Positions 51,794 to 61,128 are shown, numbered from the stretch's first letter. The stretch: 64,000 nucleotides of DNA from an uncultured Lachnospiraceae bacterium (GCA_949878435.1 CATLAK010000002.1:62001-126000), one strand, 5' to 3'. Notes: generated by a model not told the origin, from the letters alone. Program-made: numbers and translations.

Positions 51794-51839
51794 CGAGAAA
51801 AGGACAAATGAAAATAAAACTACAGGAAAGGAGTAGGAC

Positions 51840-53996
51840 ATGGCTGAAGAATTTAGTACAGATGGCATGCTGGATATATACCTTTTTGAGAATGAGCAGC
51901 TCCTTGAACAGCTCCAGGACATGGTGCTGGAGCAGAAGGATGCAGACTGCTTTGACGAGGACAGCATAAATGAGATATTCAGGACCATGCATACCATTAA
52001 GGGGTCTTCGGGTATCATGATGTTCGACAACATAACCGCTGTGTCTCACAAGCTGGAGGACGTCTTTTACTACCTGAGGGAATCCAAGCCCCACCATGTG
52101 CCGCACTTAGAGCTGGTAGAGCATGTGCTGGAAGTACAGGATTTCATTTCCAACGAAATGGAAAAGATCCGCAATGGGGACCCGGCGGACGGGGACGCCA
52201 GCGGAATCATAGCAGATCTGGACAAATTTCTGGAAGGAATCAAGAAGGCAGAGGAAGGCGAGGGTGCAGAACCTGTGCCGGAAAATGTACATGAAGCACC
52301 GAAGCAGTTTTATATAGCGCCTGTTGCCACCAGCGCCAGCCGTTTTTACAAGATCTATATCACTTTCTATCCGGAGACGGAGATGTCTAACGTGCATGCC
52401 TATAAGACGGTATATGCGCTTAAGGAGGTTGCGGAGGATATCCTGTATTATCCGGAGGATATCATTTCCGACGAGAAGAGCGCAGAGGTCATCATAGAGG
52501 ACGGATTCAAGATCCTTCTCCAGGCACAGTGCAGCGAGGAAGAAATACGGGATATCATCGGTCTGGGATATGACATCAAAAAAGTAGATGTGTTTGAGTG
52601 TAAGGCAGAGGAATTCTTACAGGGATTTGATTTTGGCGATCAGGAAACGCCGCAAGAACAGGAAACCGCTGCACAAGAAGAAAAGGCACAGGAACAGATA
52701 GAGAATGAGGAAGAGGCGCGGGAAGAAAAGAAAGCTGAGAAGCCGAAGATCGCGCCGGGAGATTTCGTAATCAAGTCCAAGGAGCCGGGCAAGCAGAAGA
52801 AACTGGCAAAGGATAAGCCCAAGGCAGAAAAGGCATCTTTCATCAGTGTGAATGTGAGCAAGATGGACCAGCTGATGGAGCTGATCGGGGAACTGGTCAT
52901 CTCGGAGTCGGTGGTGCTGCAGAACCCGGACTTAAAGGTGCCGGGGCTCAACCTCAACAGCTTCAACAAGGCAGCCTCCCAGCTGTCGAAGATCTCAACG
53001 GACCTGCAGAACGTGATCATGTCCATGAGGATGGTGCCCCTTACGAATACCTTCCAGAAGATGAACAGGATCGTGTTCGATGTGTCCAGGAAGCTTGGAA
53101 AAGATATCGAATTCGAGATGGTGGGAGAGCACACCGAGGTAGACAAGAATATCATAGAACATATATCCGACCCGCTGATGCATCTGGTAAGGAATGCGGT
53201 GGACCACGGGATCGAGACGAATGCGGAGCGTGCGGAGAGCGGCAAGCCGGATAAAGGGAAGGTGACCCTGTCGGCGAGGACGGAAGCCGGCAAGGTATGG
53301 ATCAGCGTGGAGGATAACGGAAAGGGCCTTGACAGGGAAAAGATCCTGGCGAAGGCGAGGAAGCAGGGAATTTTAGATTCCAACAAGCTGGATTCGGAAT
53401 ACACGAACAAGGAAGTGTACCAGTTCATCACGCTGCCGGGATTCTCTACCAATGAACAGGTGACGGAGTACTCGGGAAGAGGGGTCGGCATGGACGTGGT
53501 GGTGCAGAACATCCAGCAGATCGGCGGGACCCTTGATATCGAGAGCTCTCCGGGCAACGGAAGCATCATGAGCCTCAAGATTCCGCTCACCCTTGCCATC
53601 ATAGATGGTATCGTCATGGAAACAGGAAATTCTTCCTTTGTCATGGAAACAGGTGTGATTAAAGAGTTTGTAAGGGTGAAGGAAGATATGATGGTCGATG
53701 AACCGGACGGAGATGAGTATATCATGATACGCGGCGAATGTTTCCCGGTAATCCGTTTGGGTAAATGGTACGGACTGACAGATTATGTGCAATCCATTGA
53801 AGACGGCATTATGCTGATCCTCGAAGTGGAGGAGAAGAAAGTCTGTCTGTTTGTAGATAAACTGGTAGGCGAACAGGAGATCGTGGTGAAGCCGATACCG
53901 TCCTACATCAAGAAAGTAAAGGGACTATCGGGATGTACACAGCTTGGAGACGGAAGTATTGCCTTAATATTAGACGCTGCCGGACTGGTAGAATAA
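51840..53996 (+). CDS. cheA: Chemotaxis histidine kinase CheA (copy 2)
   Basis: A 718-residue paralogue with the same domain order as copy 1: Hpt with His51, P2-like domain, linker, P3, P4 and P5. Residues outside the linker and a handful of positions are identical. The linker (~266-325) is unrelated in sequence and two residues shorter, still Glu/Gln-rich. The near-identity at DNA level, including third codon positions, indicates a recent duplication or ongoing gene conversion. Confidence 0.95.
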   Translation: MAEEFSTDGMLDIYLFENEQLLEQLQDMVLEQKDADCFDEDSINEIFRTMHTIKGSSGIMMFDNITAVSHKLEDVFYYLRESKPHHVPHLELVEHVLEVQDFISNEMEKIRNGDPADGDASGIIADLDKFLEGIKKAEEGEGAEPVPENVHEAPKQFYIAPVATSASRFYKIYITFYPETEMSNVHAYKTVYALKEVAEDILYYPEDIISDEKSAEVIIEDGFKILLQAQCSEEEIRDIIGLGYDIKKVDVFECKAEEFLQGFDFGDQETPQEQETAAQEEKAQEQIENEEEAREEKKAEKPKIAPGDFVIKSKEPGKQKKLAKDKPKAEKASFISVNVSKMDQLMELIGELVISESVVLQNPDLKVPGLNLNSFNKAASQLSKISTDLQNVIMSMRMVPLTNTFQKMNRIVFDVSRKLGKDIEFEMVGEHTEVDKNIIEHISDPLMHLVRNAVDHGIETNAERAESGKPDKGKVTLSARTEAGKVWISVEDNGKGLDREKILAKARKQGILDSNKLDSEYTNKEVYQFITLPGFSTNEQVTEYSGRGVGMDVVVQNIQQIGGTLDIESSPGNGSIMSLKIPLTLAIIDGIVMETGNSSFVMETGVIKEFVRVKEDMMVDEPDGDEYIMIRGECFPVIRLGKWYGLTDYVQSIEDGIMLILEVEEKKVCLFVDKLVGEQEIVVKPIPSYIKKVKGLSGCTQLGDGSIALILDAAGLVE

Positions 53997-54023
53997 AGGT
54001 GTCAGAAAGGAATGGTAAGACAT

Positions 54024-54566
54024 ATGGATGAAACAAGTGTGAGCAGCCAGGCACAGGAGACCCAGGACGATTCCGAGAAGAAAGATGTGCAGAAGGGAAT
54101 GTATATGACCTTCAAATCGGGGAATGAGTATTTCGGGCTGAAGATCCAGTATGTGAGTGAGATCATCCAGTTCCAGGCGATCACGGCGATCCCGGAGACG
54201 GAGGATTACATCAAGGGTCTGATCAACCTGCGCGGGAAGGTCATCCCGGTCATCGATGTGCGCCTGCGGTTCAGGCAGGAGCCGTTCGAGTATGATGACA
54301 GGACCTGCATCATAGTGCTGAATGTGAGGTCCATGCTGATAGGGCTGATCGTGGAGCAGATCGCAGAGGTGGTGAACATTGCAGAAGACAGCATCCTGCC
54401 GCCGCCGACAATCGGACGGACAGACAAGGCGCACAGCAAATATGTATACGGAATCGGTAAAGTAGGCAATTCGGTGAAACTTTTGCTGGACCCCGATAAG
54501 CTGCTGAATGATGATGACTTAACAGCTGTTGAACAGACAGATGACATGGCGAGTGAAGAAGAATGA
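54024..54566 (+). CDS. cheW: Chemotaxis coupling protein CheW (copy 2)
   Basis: A 180-residue protein identical to copy 1 except for one substitution in the acidic tail (Ala for Thr). It has the same start ambiguity (ATG 54012 or 54024). As the two CheW proteins are interchangeable, both CheA copies and both receptors probably mix in one array. Confidence 0.94.
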   Translation: MDETSVSSQAQETQDDSEKKDVQKGMYMTFKSGNEYFGLKIQYVSEIIQFQAITAIPETEDYIKGLINLRGKVIPVIDVRLRFRQEPFEYDDRTCIIVLNVRSMLIGLIVEQIAEVVNIAEDSILPPPTIGRTDKAHSKYVYGIGKVGNSVKLLLDPDKLLNDDDLTAVEQTDDMASEEE

Positions 54567-54579
54567 GAGGTATGAGACT

Positions 54580-55917
54580 ATGAAAGATATGAAGATGAAA
54601 ACAAAAACAATTCTGGGTTTTGCAATTCCGATCGTACTTACAATTTTCAATGTCATACTTGGCAATATGGCAGCAAAGAGGGTTTTGATTGTAGAAAATC
54701 CAGAAAACTACTTAAATAATTCCGCTATTTTTACGAGTATTGTGGCAGTAATTTCCGCAATTATAACAATTGTTATAGCAAGCGCGCTGATTAAGGCAAT
54801 CGATAAGAACGTTGGGCAGTTTTATGAGGCCGCAAAAGTGATTGCAATGGGACGTGTGGATGTTAATTTGGTAAGATATCATGATGATGAATTCGGCGCA
54901 TTGGTTGATGAGTATACAAAGGTGGTTGAGAATATTAAGTACCAGTCCCAGGTTGCTGAGGAGGTTTCAAATGGTAATCTGACCATCACTGTGAATCCCA
55001 AATCCCCGGAAGACCTTTTAGGAAATTCCATGAAGAAGCTGGTTGAGGATAATCTTCATGTTTTGTCCAATATCAGTGAAGTGGGCTCACAGGTTACCAT
55101 CAGTGCTTCTCAGGTGGCAAGTGCAAGTCAGGCATTGGCACAGGGGTCTACGGAACAGGCAAGCGCAATCGAAGAGATTACGGCATCTATCGATGAGATT
55201 GCAGAAAAGACCAAACAGAATGCAGAACAGGCAAATGAGGCATCCGGTCTTGTGGATGAGGCGATCGGCGATGTAAAAGACGGAAATGAGCAGATGAAAC
55301 AGATGGTGCTCGCAATGCAGGATATCAACAAGTCTTCCGAGAGCATTTCCAAAATTATTAAGGTTATCGATGACATCGCATTCCAGACAAATATTCTTGC
55401 ATTAAATGCCGCCGTTGAGGCAGCAAGAGCAGGAGAAGCAGGAAAAGGCTTTGCAGTAGTAGCAGAAGAGGTAAGAAGCCTTGCTGCTAAGAGTGCAGCA
55501 GCAGCAGCGGAGACGGCAGAGTTGATTGAAGCATCTATCAACAAGGTCAATTCAGGAAGCAAGATTGCAGATGATACGGCAAAGGCGATGGAGGCGATTG
55601 CTAAGACGGTACAGCAGAGTGAAGTGATCATTAATGGTATTGCAGAATCTTCCAATTACCAGGCAACTGCAGTGGCACAGATCGAGCAGGCAATCACACA
55701 GGTATCACAGGTTGTACAGACCAATTCCGCTACCAGTGAAGAGTGTGCTGCAGCCAGCGAAGAACTGTCCAATCAGGCAGCAAGAATGAGAGAAATGCTT
55801 TCTATTTACAATCTTGGTTCAGGAAGCGCTTCTTCTTTCAAAGGCTCATACAACGGTTCGGCATCAAATGCAAATGAACAGGTAATTTCTCTTGGAGACG
55901 GATTTGACAAATATTGA
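54580..55917 (+). CDS. Methyl-accepting chemotaxis protein almost without extracellular domain (copy 2)
   Basis: A 445-residue receptor. Helix 1 (~10-28) and helix 2 (~48-70) are linked by only ~19 residues, so no external ligand pocket exists. HAMP-like regions, the complete signalling tip and the Ser-rich tail ending in [11 protein letters not shown] are as in copy 1. Its first nine residues (MKDMKMKTK) match copy 1 exactly, then the sequences diverge until the HAMP region. It may sense membrane state, cytoplasmic signals or partner proteins. Confidence 0.94.
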   Translation: MKDMKMKTKTILGFAIPIVLTIFNVILGNMAAKRVLIVENPENYLNNSAIFTSIVAVISAIITIVIASALIKAIDKNVGQFYEAAKVIAMGRVDVNLVRYHDDEFGALVDEYTKVVENIKYQSQVAEEVSNGNLTITVNPKSPEDLLGNSMKKLVEDNLHVLSNISEVGSQVTISASQVASASQALAQGSTEQASAIEEITASIDEIAEKTKQNAEQANEASGLVDEAIGDVKDGNEQMKQMVLAMQDINKSSESISKIIKVIDDIAFQTNILALNAAVEAARAGEAGKGFAVVAEEVRSLAAKSAAAAAETAELIEASINKVNSGSKIADDTAKAMEAIAKTVQQSEVIINGIAESSNYQATAVAQIEQAITQVSQVVQTNSATSEECAAASEELSNQAARMREMLSIYNLGSGSASSFKGSYNGSASNANEQVISLGDGFDKY

Positions 55918-55930
55918 TGCATTTGCGCTA

Positions 55931-55964
55931 AAAAAAGGCAGGGATGAAAATCCCTGCTTTTTTT
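55931..55964 (+). terminator. Terminator of the chemosensory island
   Basis: A 14-bp stem with one G-U pair (AAAAAAGGCAGGGA with TCCCTGCTTTTTTT), a 6-base loop and seven T at the 3' end: a textbook intrinsic terminator. Confidence 0.92.
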
Positions 55965-56070
55965 GAAGGACAAAAGCCCCTATAGAAAAAAATTTTTTGG
56001 TAAAAATGATTAAAAAAATTCAATATAAATTGGTAAAAAGAGCAAAGTGCAAAAAAATATACAAGAAAGA

Positions 56071-56105
56071 GACATTTGTCCTATATAAAAACAGGGACAT
56101 ATGTC
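56071..56105. promoter_or_regulatory. Paired palindromes before the nucleoside uptake operon, probable operator
   Basis: GACATTTGTC (56071-56080) and the perfect palindrome GACATATGTC (56096-56105) share GACA-N2-TGTC and lie 25 bp apart. Between them is TATATAAA (56082-56089), a possible -10, although no good -35 is seen. The layout suggests a dimeric regulator controlling the operon; the regulator is not identified. Confidence 0.5.
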
Positions 56106-56152
56106 ATAATTTGCGTATAAACTGGTTTTGAGATAAAGGAGGATACGGATTT

Positions 56153-57409
56153 ATGAAGAAAAGATTAATAGCAATGACGCTTGCAGCCGTGATGGCGCTT
56201 TCACTTGCTGCATGCGGATCCGGCGGCGGAGACAGCGCAGGATCAGAGGCAGCCCAGACAGGAACAGAAACGTCTGGAACAGAAACGTCTGGAACAGAAA
56301 CGTCTGGAACAGAAACGGAGCCAGCTGGAACAGATATGAATATAGCAATGATCACCGATTCAGGTGATATTACAGACCAGAGTTTCAATCAGACTACATA
56401 TGAATCCTGCAAGAAATGGGCAGAGGAGAACGGAGCACAGTTTACCTACTATAAACCCGACAGTGATTCAGATGAGGCCCGTAATGCCAGCGTTGATCAG
56501 GCAGTAGCAGGCGGGGCAAACGTCATCGTGATGCCGGGTTATATGTTTGCAGCAGCAATCGTTGCACAGTCTGACATGTATCCTGATGTTAAATTCGTGG
56601 CACTGGATGTTGGAGAAGGCGATCTGTGTGAGAAGGGCGTAGGAGAAGGATATGACTATAATCCTGCAAACTGGGATGTAACAGAATACTACAATACGGA
56701 CAATGTTTATTGCTGTACTTATCAGGAAGAGATTTCCGGTTATATGGCTGGATATGCAGCAGTGAAATTGGGCTATAAACATCTTGGATTCTTAGGAGGT
56801 ATGTCTGTACCTGCAGTTACGCGTTTTGGGTACGGTTATGTACAGGGAATCGATGCAGCAGCAAAAGAGCTTGGCATCGAAGGAGATGTACAGGTTGAAT
56901 ATGTATGCGGCGGTCAGTTCTATGGAGATGCTGACATTACGGCAGCTATGGATACCTGGTATGGTACAAAGGGCGTTGAAGTCGTATTTGCATGCGGCGG
57001 CGGTATTTTTACATCTGCAGCTGAAGCAGCTGTAAAGACAGGAGGAAAGGTGATCGGTGTAGATTCTGATCAAGCGCCTGTTATTGATCAGTATGCAGAA
57101 GGGCTGACGGTAACTTCCGCAATGAAGGGACTTGCAGCAACCGTTAACACAGTTCTTACAGACATTAAAGACGGAAAGTGGAGCGAGTACACAGGAAAGA
57201 TCGACAATCTTGGTCTTGTTTCCGACAACCCGGAAGAAAACTTTGTTCAGCTTCCCATTGCAAATACACAGTGGGGCGACGGATTCACAGAGGATGATTA
57301 CCGTGCGCTTGTAAAAGCGATCCACAGCGGTGAAGTTACAATCTCTAACGATATTACAGCAATGCCGGCAACATCAGTCACAGTTACAGACTACGGCAGT
57401 GTAAAATAA
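56153..57409 (+). CDS. BMP-family nucleoside-binding lipoprotein
   Basis: A 418-residue lipoprotein: signal KKRLIAMTLAAVMALSLAACG with lipidated Cys near 21, a low-complexity linker containing a GTETS repeat (~36-54), then the BMP/PnrA-like binding domain (MNIAMITDSGDITDQSFNQTTYESCKKWAEENG, GANVIVMPGYMF, GFLGGMSVPAVTRFGYGYVQG, VIGVDSDQAP). BMP proteins of this type bind purine or pyrimidine nucleosides. The following ATPase, two permeases and salvage enzymes support a nucleoside ligand. GGAGG precedes the ATG. Confidence 0.92.
   Translation: MKKRLIAMTLAAVMALSLAACGSGGGDSAGSEAAQTGTETSGTETSGTETSGTETEPAGTDMNIAMITDSGDITDQSFNQTTYESCKKWAEENGAQFTYYKPDSDSDEARNASVDQAVAGGANVIVMPGYMFAAAIVAQSDMYPDVKFVALDVGEGDLCEKGVGEGYDYNPANWDVTEYYNTDNVYCCTYQEEISGYMAGYAAVKLGYKHLGFLGGMSVPAVTRFGYGYVQGIDAAAKELGIEGDVQVEYVCGGQFYGDADITAAMDTWYGTKGVEVVFACGGGIFTSAAEAAVKTGGKVIGVDSDQAPVIDQYAEGLTVTSAMKGLAATVNTVLTDIKDGKWSEYTGKIDNLGLVSDNPEENFVQLPIANTQWGDGFTEDDYRALVKAIHSGEVTISNDITAMPATSVTVTDYGSVK
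56261..56317 (+). repeat. 15-bp tandem repeat inside the lipoprotein linker
   Basis: Three exact copies of GGAACAGAAACGTCT (56261-56305) plus a partial fourth (56306-56317) encode GTETS repeats. The unit is a multiple of three, so copy-number changes keep the frame and only alter linker length. Confidence 0.9.
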
Positions 57410-57424
57410 AGAATAAGATCTGAC

Positions 57425-57461
57425 GGCAAAGGGGGTGGGTGATGATCCTGCCCCTTTTGCC
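57425..57461 (+). other. Intercistronic hairpin after the binding-protein gene
   Basis: GGCAAAGGGG pairs with CCCCTTTTGCC with one bulged T, giving a GC-rich hairpin without a T-tract. It probably protects the binding-protein message or lowers read-through to the ATPase gene. Confidence 0.5.
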
Positions 57462-57513
57462 TTATCTGGAAAAATAATTTTTAAAAAGAGCAGGGAGAGG
57501 AGGTATGTAAGAA

Positions 57514-59055
57514 ATGGCGGAATATGCAATTGAAATGCTGAATATAACCAAAAGATTTCCGGGTATCATAGCAAACGACAATATCACGCTGCAGCTGAAA
57601 AAGGGAGAAATTCACGCGCTGCTAGGTGAAAACGGAGCAGGAAAGTCGACGCTCATGAGTGTGCTTTTCGGGTTATATCAGCCGGAGGAAGGGGAAATCC
57701 ATAAGGATGGAAAAAGGGTTACGATCAACGATCCAAATGACGCCAATGCGCTGGGGATAGGGATGGTTCATCAGCACTTTAAGCTCGTGGAGTGCTTTAG
57801 CGTGCTTGACAACATTATTTTGGGGGTGGAGACCACAAAGGGGGGCTTTCTCCAAAAGGAGGAGGCAAGAAAAAAGGTCGTTGCATTGTCGGAAAAATAC
57901 GGACTCTATGTGGATCCGGATGCATTGATAGAGGATATTACGGTGGGAATGCAGCAGAGGACGGAAATCTTAAAGATGCTCTACCGGGACAATGAGATTC
58001 TCATTTTTGATGAACCTACGGCGGTGCTGACGCCCCAGGAGATCCAGGAATTGATGGCAATCATGAAGAACCTGGCGGCAGAGGGGAAGAGCATCTTATT
58101 TATTACCCATAAGCTTGGAGAAATCATGCAGGTGGCAGACCGATGCAGCGTACTTAGAAAGGGAAAATATATCGGGACGGTGGAGGTTGGGGACACTACG
58201 CCTGAGAAACTTTCTGCCATGATGGTTGGGCGGGATGTAAACTTTGTGGTAGAAAAAGAGCCCGCAGAGCCAGGAGACGTGGTGCTTGAGATCAAGGAGA
58301 TGAGTGTTGCGTCAAAAAGACACAAGAACAACGCGGTAAACGGGGTATCTTTAAAAGTACATAGAGGTGAGATTGTCTGCATCGCAGGGATTGACGGGAA
58401 TGGACAGACAGAGTTCGTGTACGGGCTTTCTGGTCTGGAGCCTTTAAAGAGTGGAACAATCACCATGAATGGAACAGACATCACCCACATGCAGATCCGC
58501 AGGCGCCTGGTTTCGGGAATGAGCCATATTCCGGAGGACAGGCACAAACATGGGCTTGTGCTGGATTACACGCTGGAAGATAATATCGTCCTTCAACGAT
58601 ACTTTGAACCTCGGTTTACAAATAAGTTCGGGTTTTTAAAGCGCAAGGAAATCAGAGAATATGCAAATGGTCTGATCGGGCAGTATGATATCCGCTCCGG
58701 ACAGGGGGCAGTCACAAAAGCCCGCTCCATGTCCGGAGGAAATCAGCAGAAGGCAATTATTGCCAGAGAAATCGACAAGAATCCGGAGCTCTTGATTGCC
58801 GTTCAGCCGACAAGAGGCTTGGATGTGGGGGCAATTGAATATATTCATAAACAGCTGGTGGCACAGCGGGATGCCGGAAAGGGCGTTCTGCTTGTGAGTC
58901 TGGAACTGGACGAGGTTATGAATGTATCGGACAGGATTCTGGTTATGTATGAGGGAGAAATTGTAGGAGAATTTGATCCGAAGAAAGTTACCGTTGAGGA
59001 ACTGGGTCTTTACATGGCAGGTTCAAAAAGGAAGGAGGCGGGAGACCATGAATGA
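57514..59055 (+). CDS. Nucleoside ABC importer ATPase (two ATPase domains)
   Basis: A 513-residue protein with two fused ABC domains, as in sugar/nucleoside importers of the RbsA/NupO type. The first has Walker A GENGAGKST (~36), a signature VGMQQRTEILKML and Walker B LIFDEPTAVLTPQE. The second has a degenerate Walker A GIDGNGQTE (~293), signature MSGGNQQKAII and AVQPTRGLDVGA, so ATP hydrolysis probably depends on the first. GGAGAGGAGG precedes the start. It overlaps the permease gene by 8 bases. Confidence 0.94.
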   Translation: MAEYAIEMLNITKRFPGIIANDNITLQLKKGEIHALLGENGAGKSTLMSVLFGLYQPEEGEIHKDGKRVTINDPNDANALGIGMVHQHFKLVECFSVLDNIILGVETTKGGFLQKEEARKKVVALSEKYGLYVDPDALIEDITVGMQQRTEILKMLYRDNEILIFDEPTAVLTPQEIQELMAIMKNLAAEGKSILFITHKLGEIMQVADRCSVLRKGKYIGTVEVGDTTPEKLSAMMVGRDVNFVVEKEPAEPGDVVLEIKEMSVASKRHKNNAVNGVSLKVHRGEIVCIAGIDGNGQTEFVYGLSGLEPLKSGTITMNGTDITHMQIRRRLVSGMSHIPEDRHKHGLVLDYTLEDNIVLQRYFEPRFTNKFGFLKRKEIREYANGLIGQYDIRSGQGAVTKARSMSGGNQQKAIIAREIDKNPELLIAVQPTRGLDVGAIEYIHKQLVAQRDAGKGVLLVSLELDEVMNVSDRILVMYEGEIVGEFDPKKVTVEELGLYMAGSKRKEAGDHE

Positions 59056-60187
59056 AAAATCCAAAAGAAAAGAAAGTATTTTGAGGAATAACGGATTTCA
59101 GACGATTCTTGCTTCAGTGCTATGTATTCTGCTTGGTCTCCTTGTAGGCTACATCGTGCTCCTTGTCATCAATCCGGCAGGTGCCGGAAAAGCAATCCTG
59201 GCGATTGTAAAGAACTTCCTTTATTATCCCAGCGCTGTCGCCGCGAAGAAATATTTTGGCACCACGCTGGTAAAAGCTTCTGCGCTTTTGATGTGCTCAC
59301 TGTCGGTACTGTTTGCCTATAAGGTGGGGCTGTTCAATATCGGTTCCGCAGGGCAATATGTAGTGGGGGCAGGTGCATGCCTGTATTTTGGCGTGAAGCT
59401 GGGCATGCCCTGGTTTGTATGCTTAATAGCGGCAGTTCTTTTGGCAGCGATTGTGGGCGGTATTTCGGGGGCGCTCAAGGCGTATTTCAATGTAAATGAA
59501 GTTATCTCCTGTATCATGCTCAACTGGATCAGTCTTTACTGCGTAAATATGCTGCTTACGCAGATCAAAGAGCAGTCCACTCCTTATACGAGAGCGCTGT
59601 CCAGCACCAATAAGAGCGCGCTGATGCCGACGCTGGGACTGGATCAGCTTTTTTCCGGCAATGAATTTGTTACGCTCGGCGTTCCTCTTGCAATTCTCAT
59701 GGCGGTCCTTGTGTGGGTAGTCCTGGAAAAGACGAAATTTGGCTATGAGCTGAAGGCAACAGGTTTTAATAAGCATGCTGCGAAGTACTGCGGTATGCGC
59801 GAAAAAAGAAACATTATACTGACCATGATGATTGCCGGCGGGCTTGCCGGTTTTGGCGCAGGTATCTTTTACCTTACAGGGATCGAACAGTGGATGGTTC
59901 AGCAGACCAGCGTTCCTGCCATGGGATTTAACGGTATCGCGGCGGCATTTTTGGGCGGGCTTCATCCTGTGGGAACGATTTTTTCCTCCTACTTTATCCA
60001 GCATATTACAAGCGGCGGAACCTATGTGGATAAGACCATGTATTGTACGCAGATTTCAGACCTGATTTCTGCATTCATCATTTATCTGTGCGGTTTTGTT
60101 CTTTTCTTTAAAATCTGGCTAAATAGGTTTTTAGATAAAAGAGATGAAAAACGGGCTGCAAAGGAACAGAAAGGAGGCGAAGCATAA
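59048..60187 (+). CDS. Nucleoside ABC importer permease 1 (NupP-like)
   Basis: A 379-residue membrane protein of the branched-chain/ribose permease superfamily with about nine helices. Typical features are FNIGSAGQYVVGAGACLYFG, FNVNEVISCIMLNWISLY and MGFNGIAAAFLGGLHPVGTIFSSYF. The start at 59048 has AAGGAGGCGGG upstream and overlaps the ATPase gene. It pairs with the next permease to form a heterodimeric channel. Confidence 0.92.
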   Translation: MNEKSKRKESILRNNGFQTILASVLCILLGLLVGYIVLLVINPAGAGKAILAIVKNFLYYPSAVAAKKYFGTTLVKASALLMCSLSVLFAYKVGLFNIGSAGQYVVGAGACLYFGVKLGMPWFVCLIAAVLLAAIVGGISGALKAYFNVNEVISCIMLNWISLYCVNMLLTQIKEQSTPYTRALSSTNKSALMPTLGLDQLFSGNEFVTLGVPLAILMAVLVWVVLEKTKFGYELKATGFNKHAAKYCGMREKRNIILTMMIAGGLAGFGAGIFYLTGIEQWMVQQTSVPAMGFNGIAAAFLGGLHPVGTIFSSYFIQHITSGGTYVDKTMYCTQISDLISAFIIYLCGFVLFFKIWLNRFLDKRDEKRAAKEQKGGEA

Positions 60188-61128
60188 TGTTGCTGCTGAT
60201 TCAATATACATTAATATTTGCTTCTGTTCTGGTGCTGGTTGCACTTGGCGGATGCTTTTCGGAGCACAGCGGCGTCATCAACATCGGACTGGAAGGGATT
60301 ATGGTTATGGGAGCTTTGGGAGGCGCCCTTATGATGAAATACCTTCCTGCTGGACTGGCAGCGCCTGTCATCATTTTCCTTGTGGTATTGGCAAGTGTCC
60401 TCGCGGGAATGCTTTTCTCACTGTTTCTGGGAGTGGCTGCCATATCCTTTAAGGCGGATCAGACGCTGGTAGGGACTGCCCTCAATCTATTGGGACCGGC
60501 GATTGCAGTTGTGCTGGTAAGGGCAATCAATACGGCGGAGAGTGTGGACAATGTCTCCTCGGCAGTGTCTTATGGACAGCCCAAAAAGGCGTTTGTCGCC
60601 TATATCGGCAAGTTTGAATTTAACGGATGCATGCTGATAGCATTTCTTGTCCTGATTGCCGCGTACATTGTACTATATAAGACCAGATTCGGCTTACGGC
60701 TCAGGGCGTGCGGCGAGCATCCCCAGGCGGCAGATTCCGTGGGAATCAATGTATATAAGATGCGCTATGCAGGAGTCCTTATTTCAGGAGCCTTGGGAGG
60801 TTTCGGCGGACTTGTATATATCACCGCGGGAGTGAGTGAATGGAAGTTTGAAAACGGTGTGGCAGGTTTTGGATTCCTGGCGCTGGCGGTTATGATTTTC
60901 GGACAGTGGAAACCGGTCAATATCGGGCTTGCAGCATTGCTGTTCGGTCTGTTCAGGGCACTATCCAATGTTTATACGGGATTTGATGCGCTGGTGGCGC
61001 TAAAGCTTCCCAGCACGCTGTATAATATGCTTCCATACATTATTTCCCTGATTGTATTGATCTTTGTTTCAAAGAAATCCAGAGCGCCGAAGGCGGAGGG
61101 AATTCCTTATGATAAGGGACAGCGTTAA
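60187..61128 (+). CDS. Nucleoside ABC importer permease 2 (NupQ-like)
   Basis: A 313-residue membrane protein with about eight or nine helices, of the same superfamily. It carries FSEHSGVINIGLEGIMVMGALGGALM near the N-terminus, LRACGEHPQAADSVGINVYKMRYAGVLISGALGGFGG and a final helix. Its ATG shares one base with the upstream stop codon. It is the usual partner of the NupP-like permease. Confidence 0.92.
   Translation: MLLLIQYTLIFASVLVLVALGGCFSEHSGVINIGLEGIMVMGALGGALMMKYLPAGLAAPVIIFLVVLASVLAGMLFSLFLGVAAISFKADQTLVGTALNLLGPAIAVVLVRAINTAESVDNVSSAVSYGQPKKAFVAYIGKFEFNGCMLIAFLVLIAAYIVLYKTRFGLRLRACGEHPQAADSVGINVYKMRYAGVLISGALGGFGGLVYITAGVSEWKFENGVAGFGFLALAVMIFGQWKPVNIGLAALLFGLFRALSNVYTGFDALVALKLPSTLYNMLPYIISLIVLIFVSKKSRAPKAEGIPYDKGQR

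Larger units (their letters stand above)
51821..54608 (+). repeat. Tandem duplication, copy 2 (cheA-cheW-start of MCP)
   Basis: Second copy of the block at 47070-49863, 4.75 kb downstream in the same orientation. Homology resumes in the 3' part of the MCP genes (about 50440-51290 against 55060-55910), so only the receptor N-terminal region has diverged freely. Confidence 0.92.

Noticed and set aside
51821..54608. Possibility that the second CheA-CheW block is an assembly artefact
   Set aside because: The copies differ at many silent sites, in the CheA linker and in the whole MCP N-terminal part, so they are distinct genomic sequences.
56261..56317. CRISPR-like repeat array
   Set aside because: The 15-base units are directly adjacent without spacers and encode an in-frame peptide linker.
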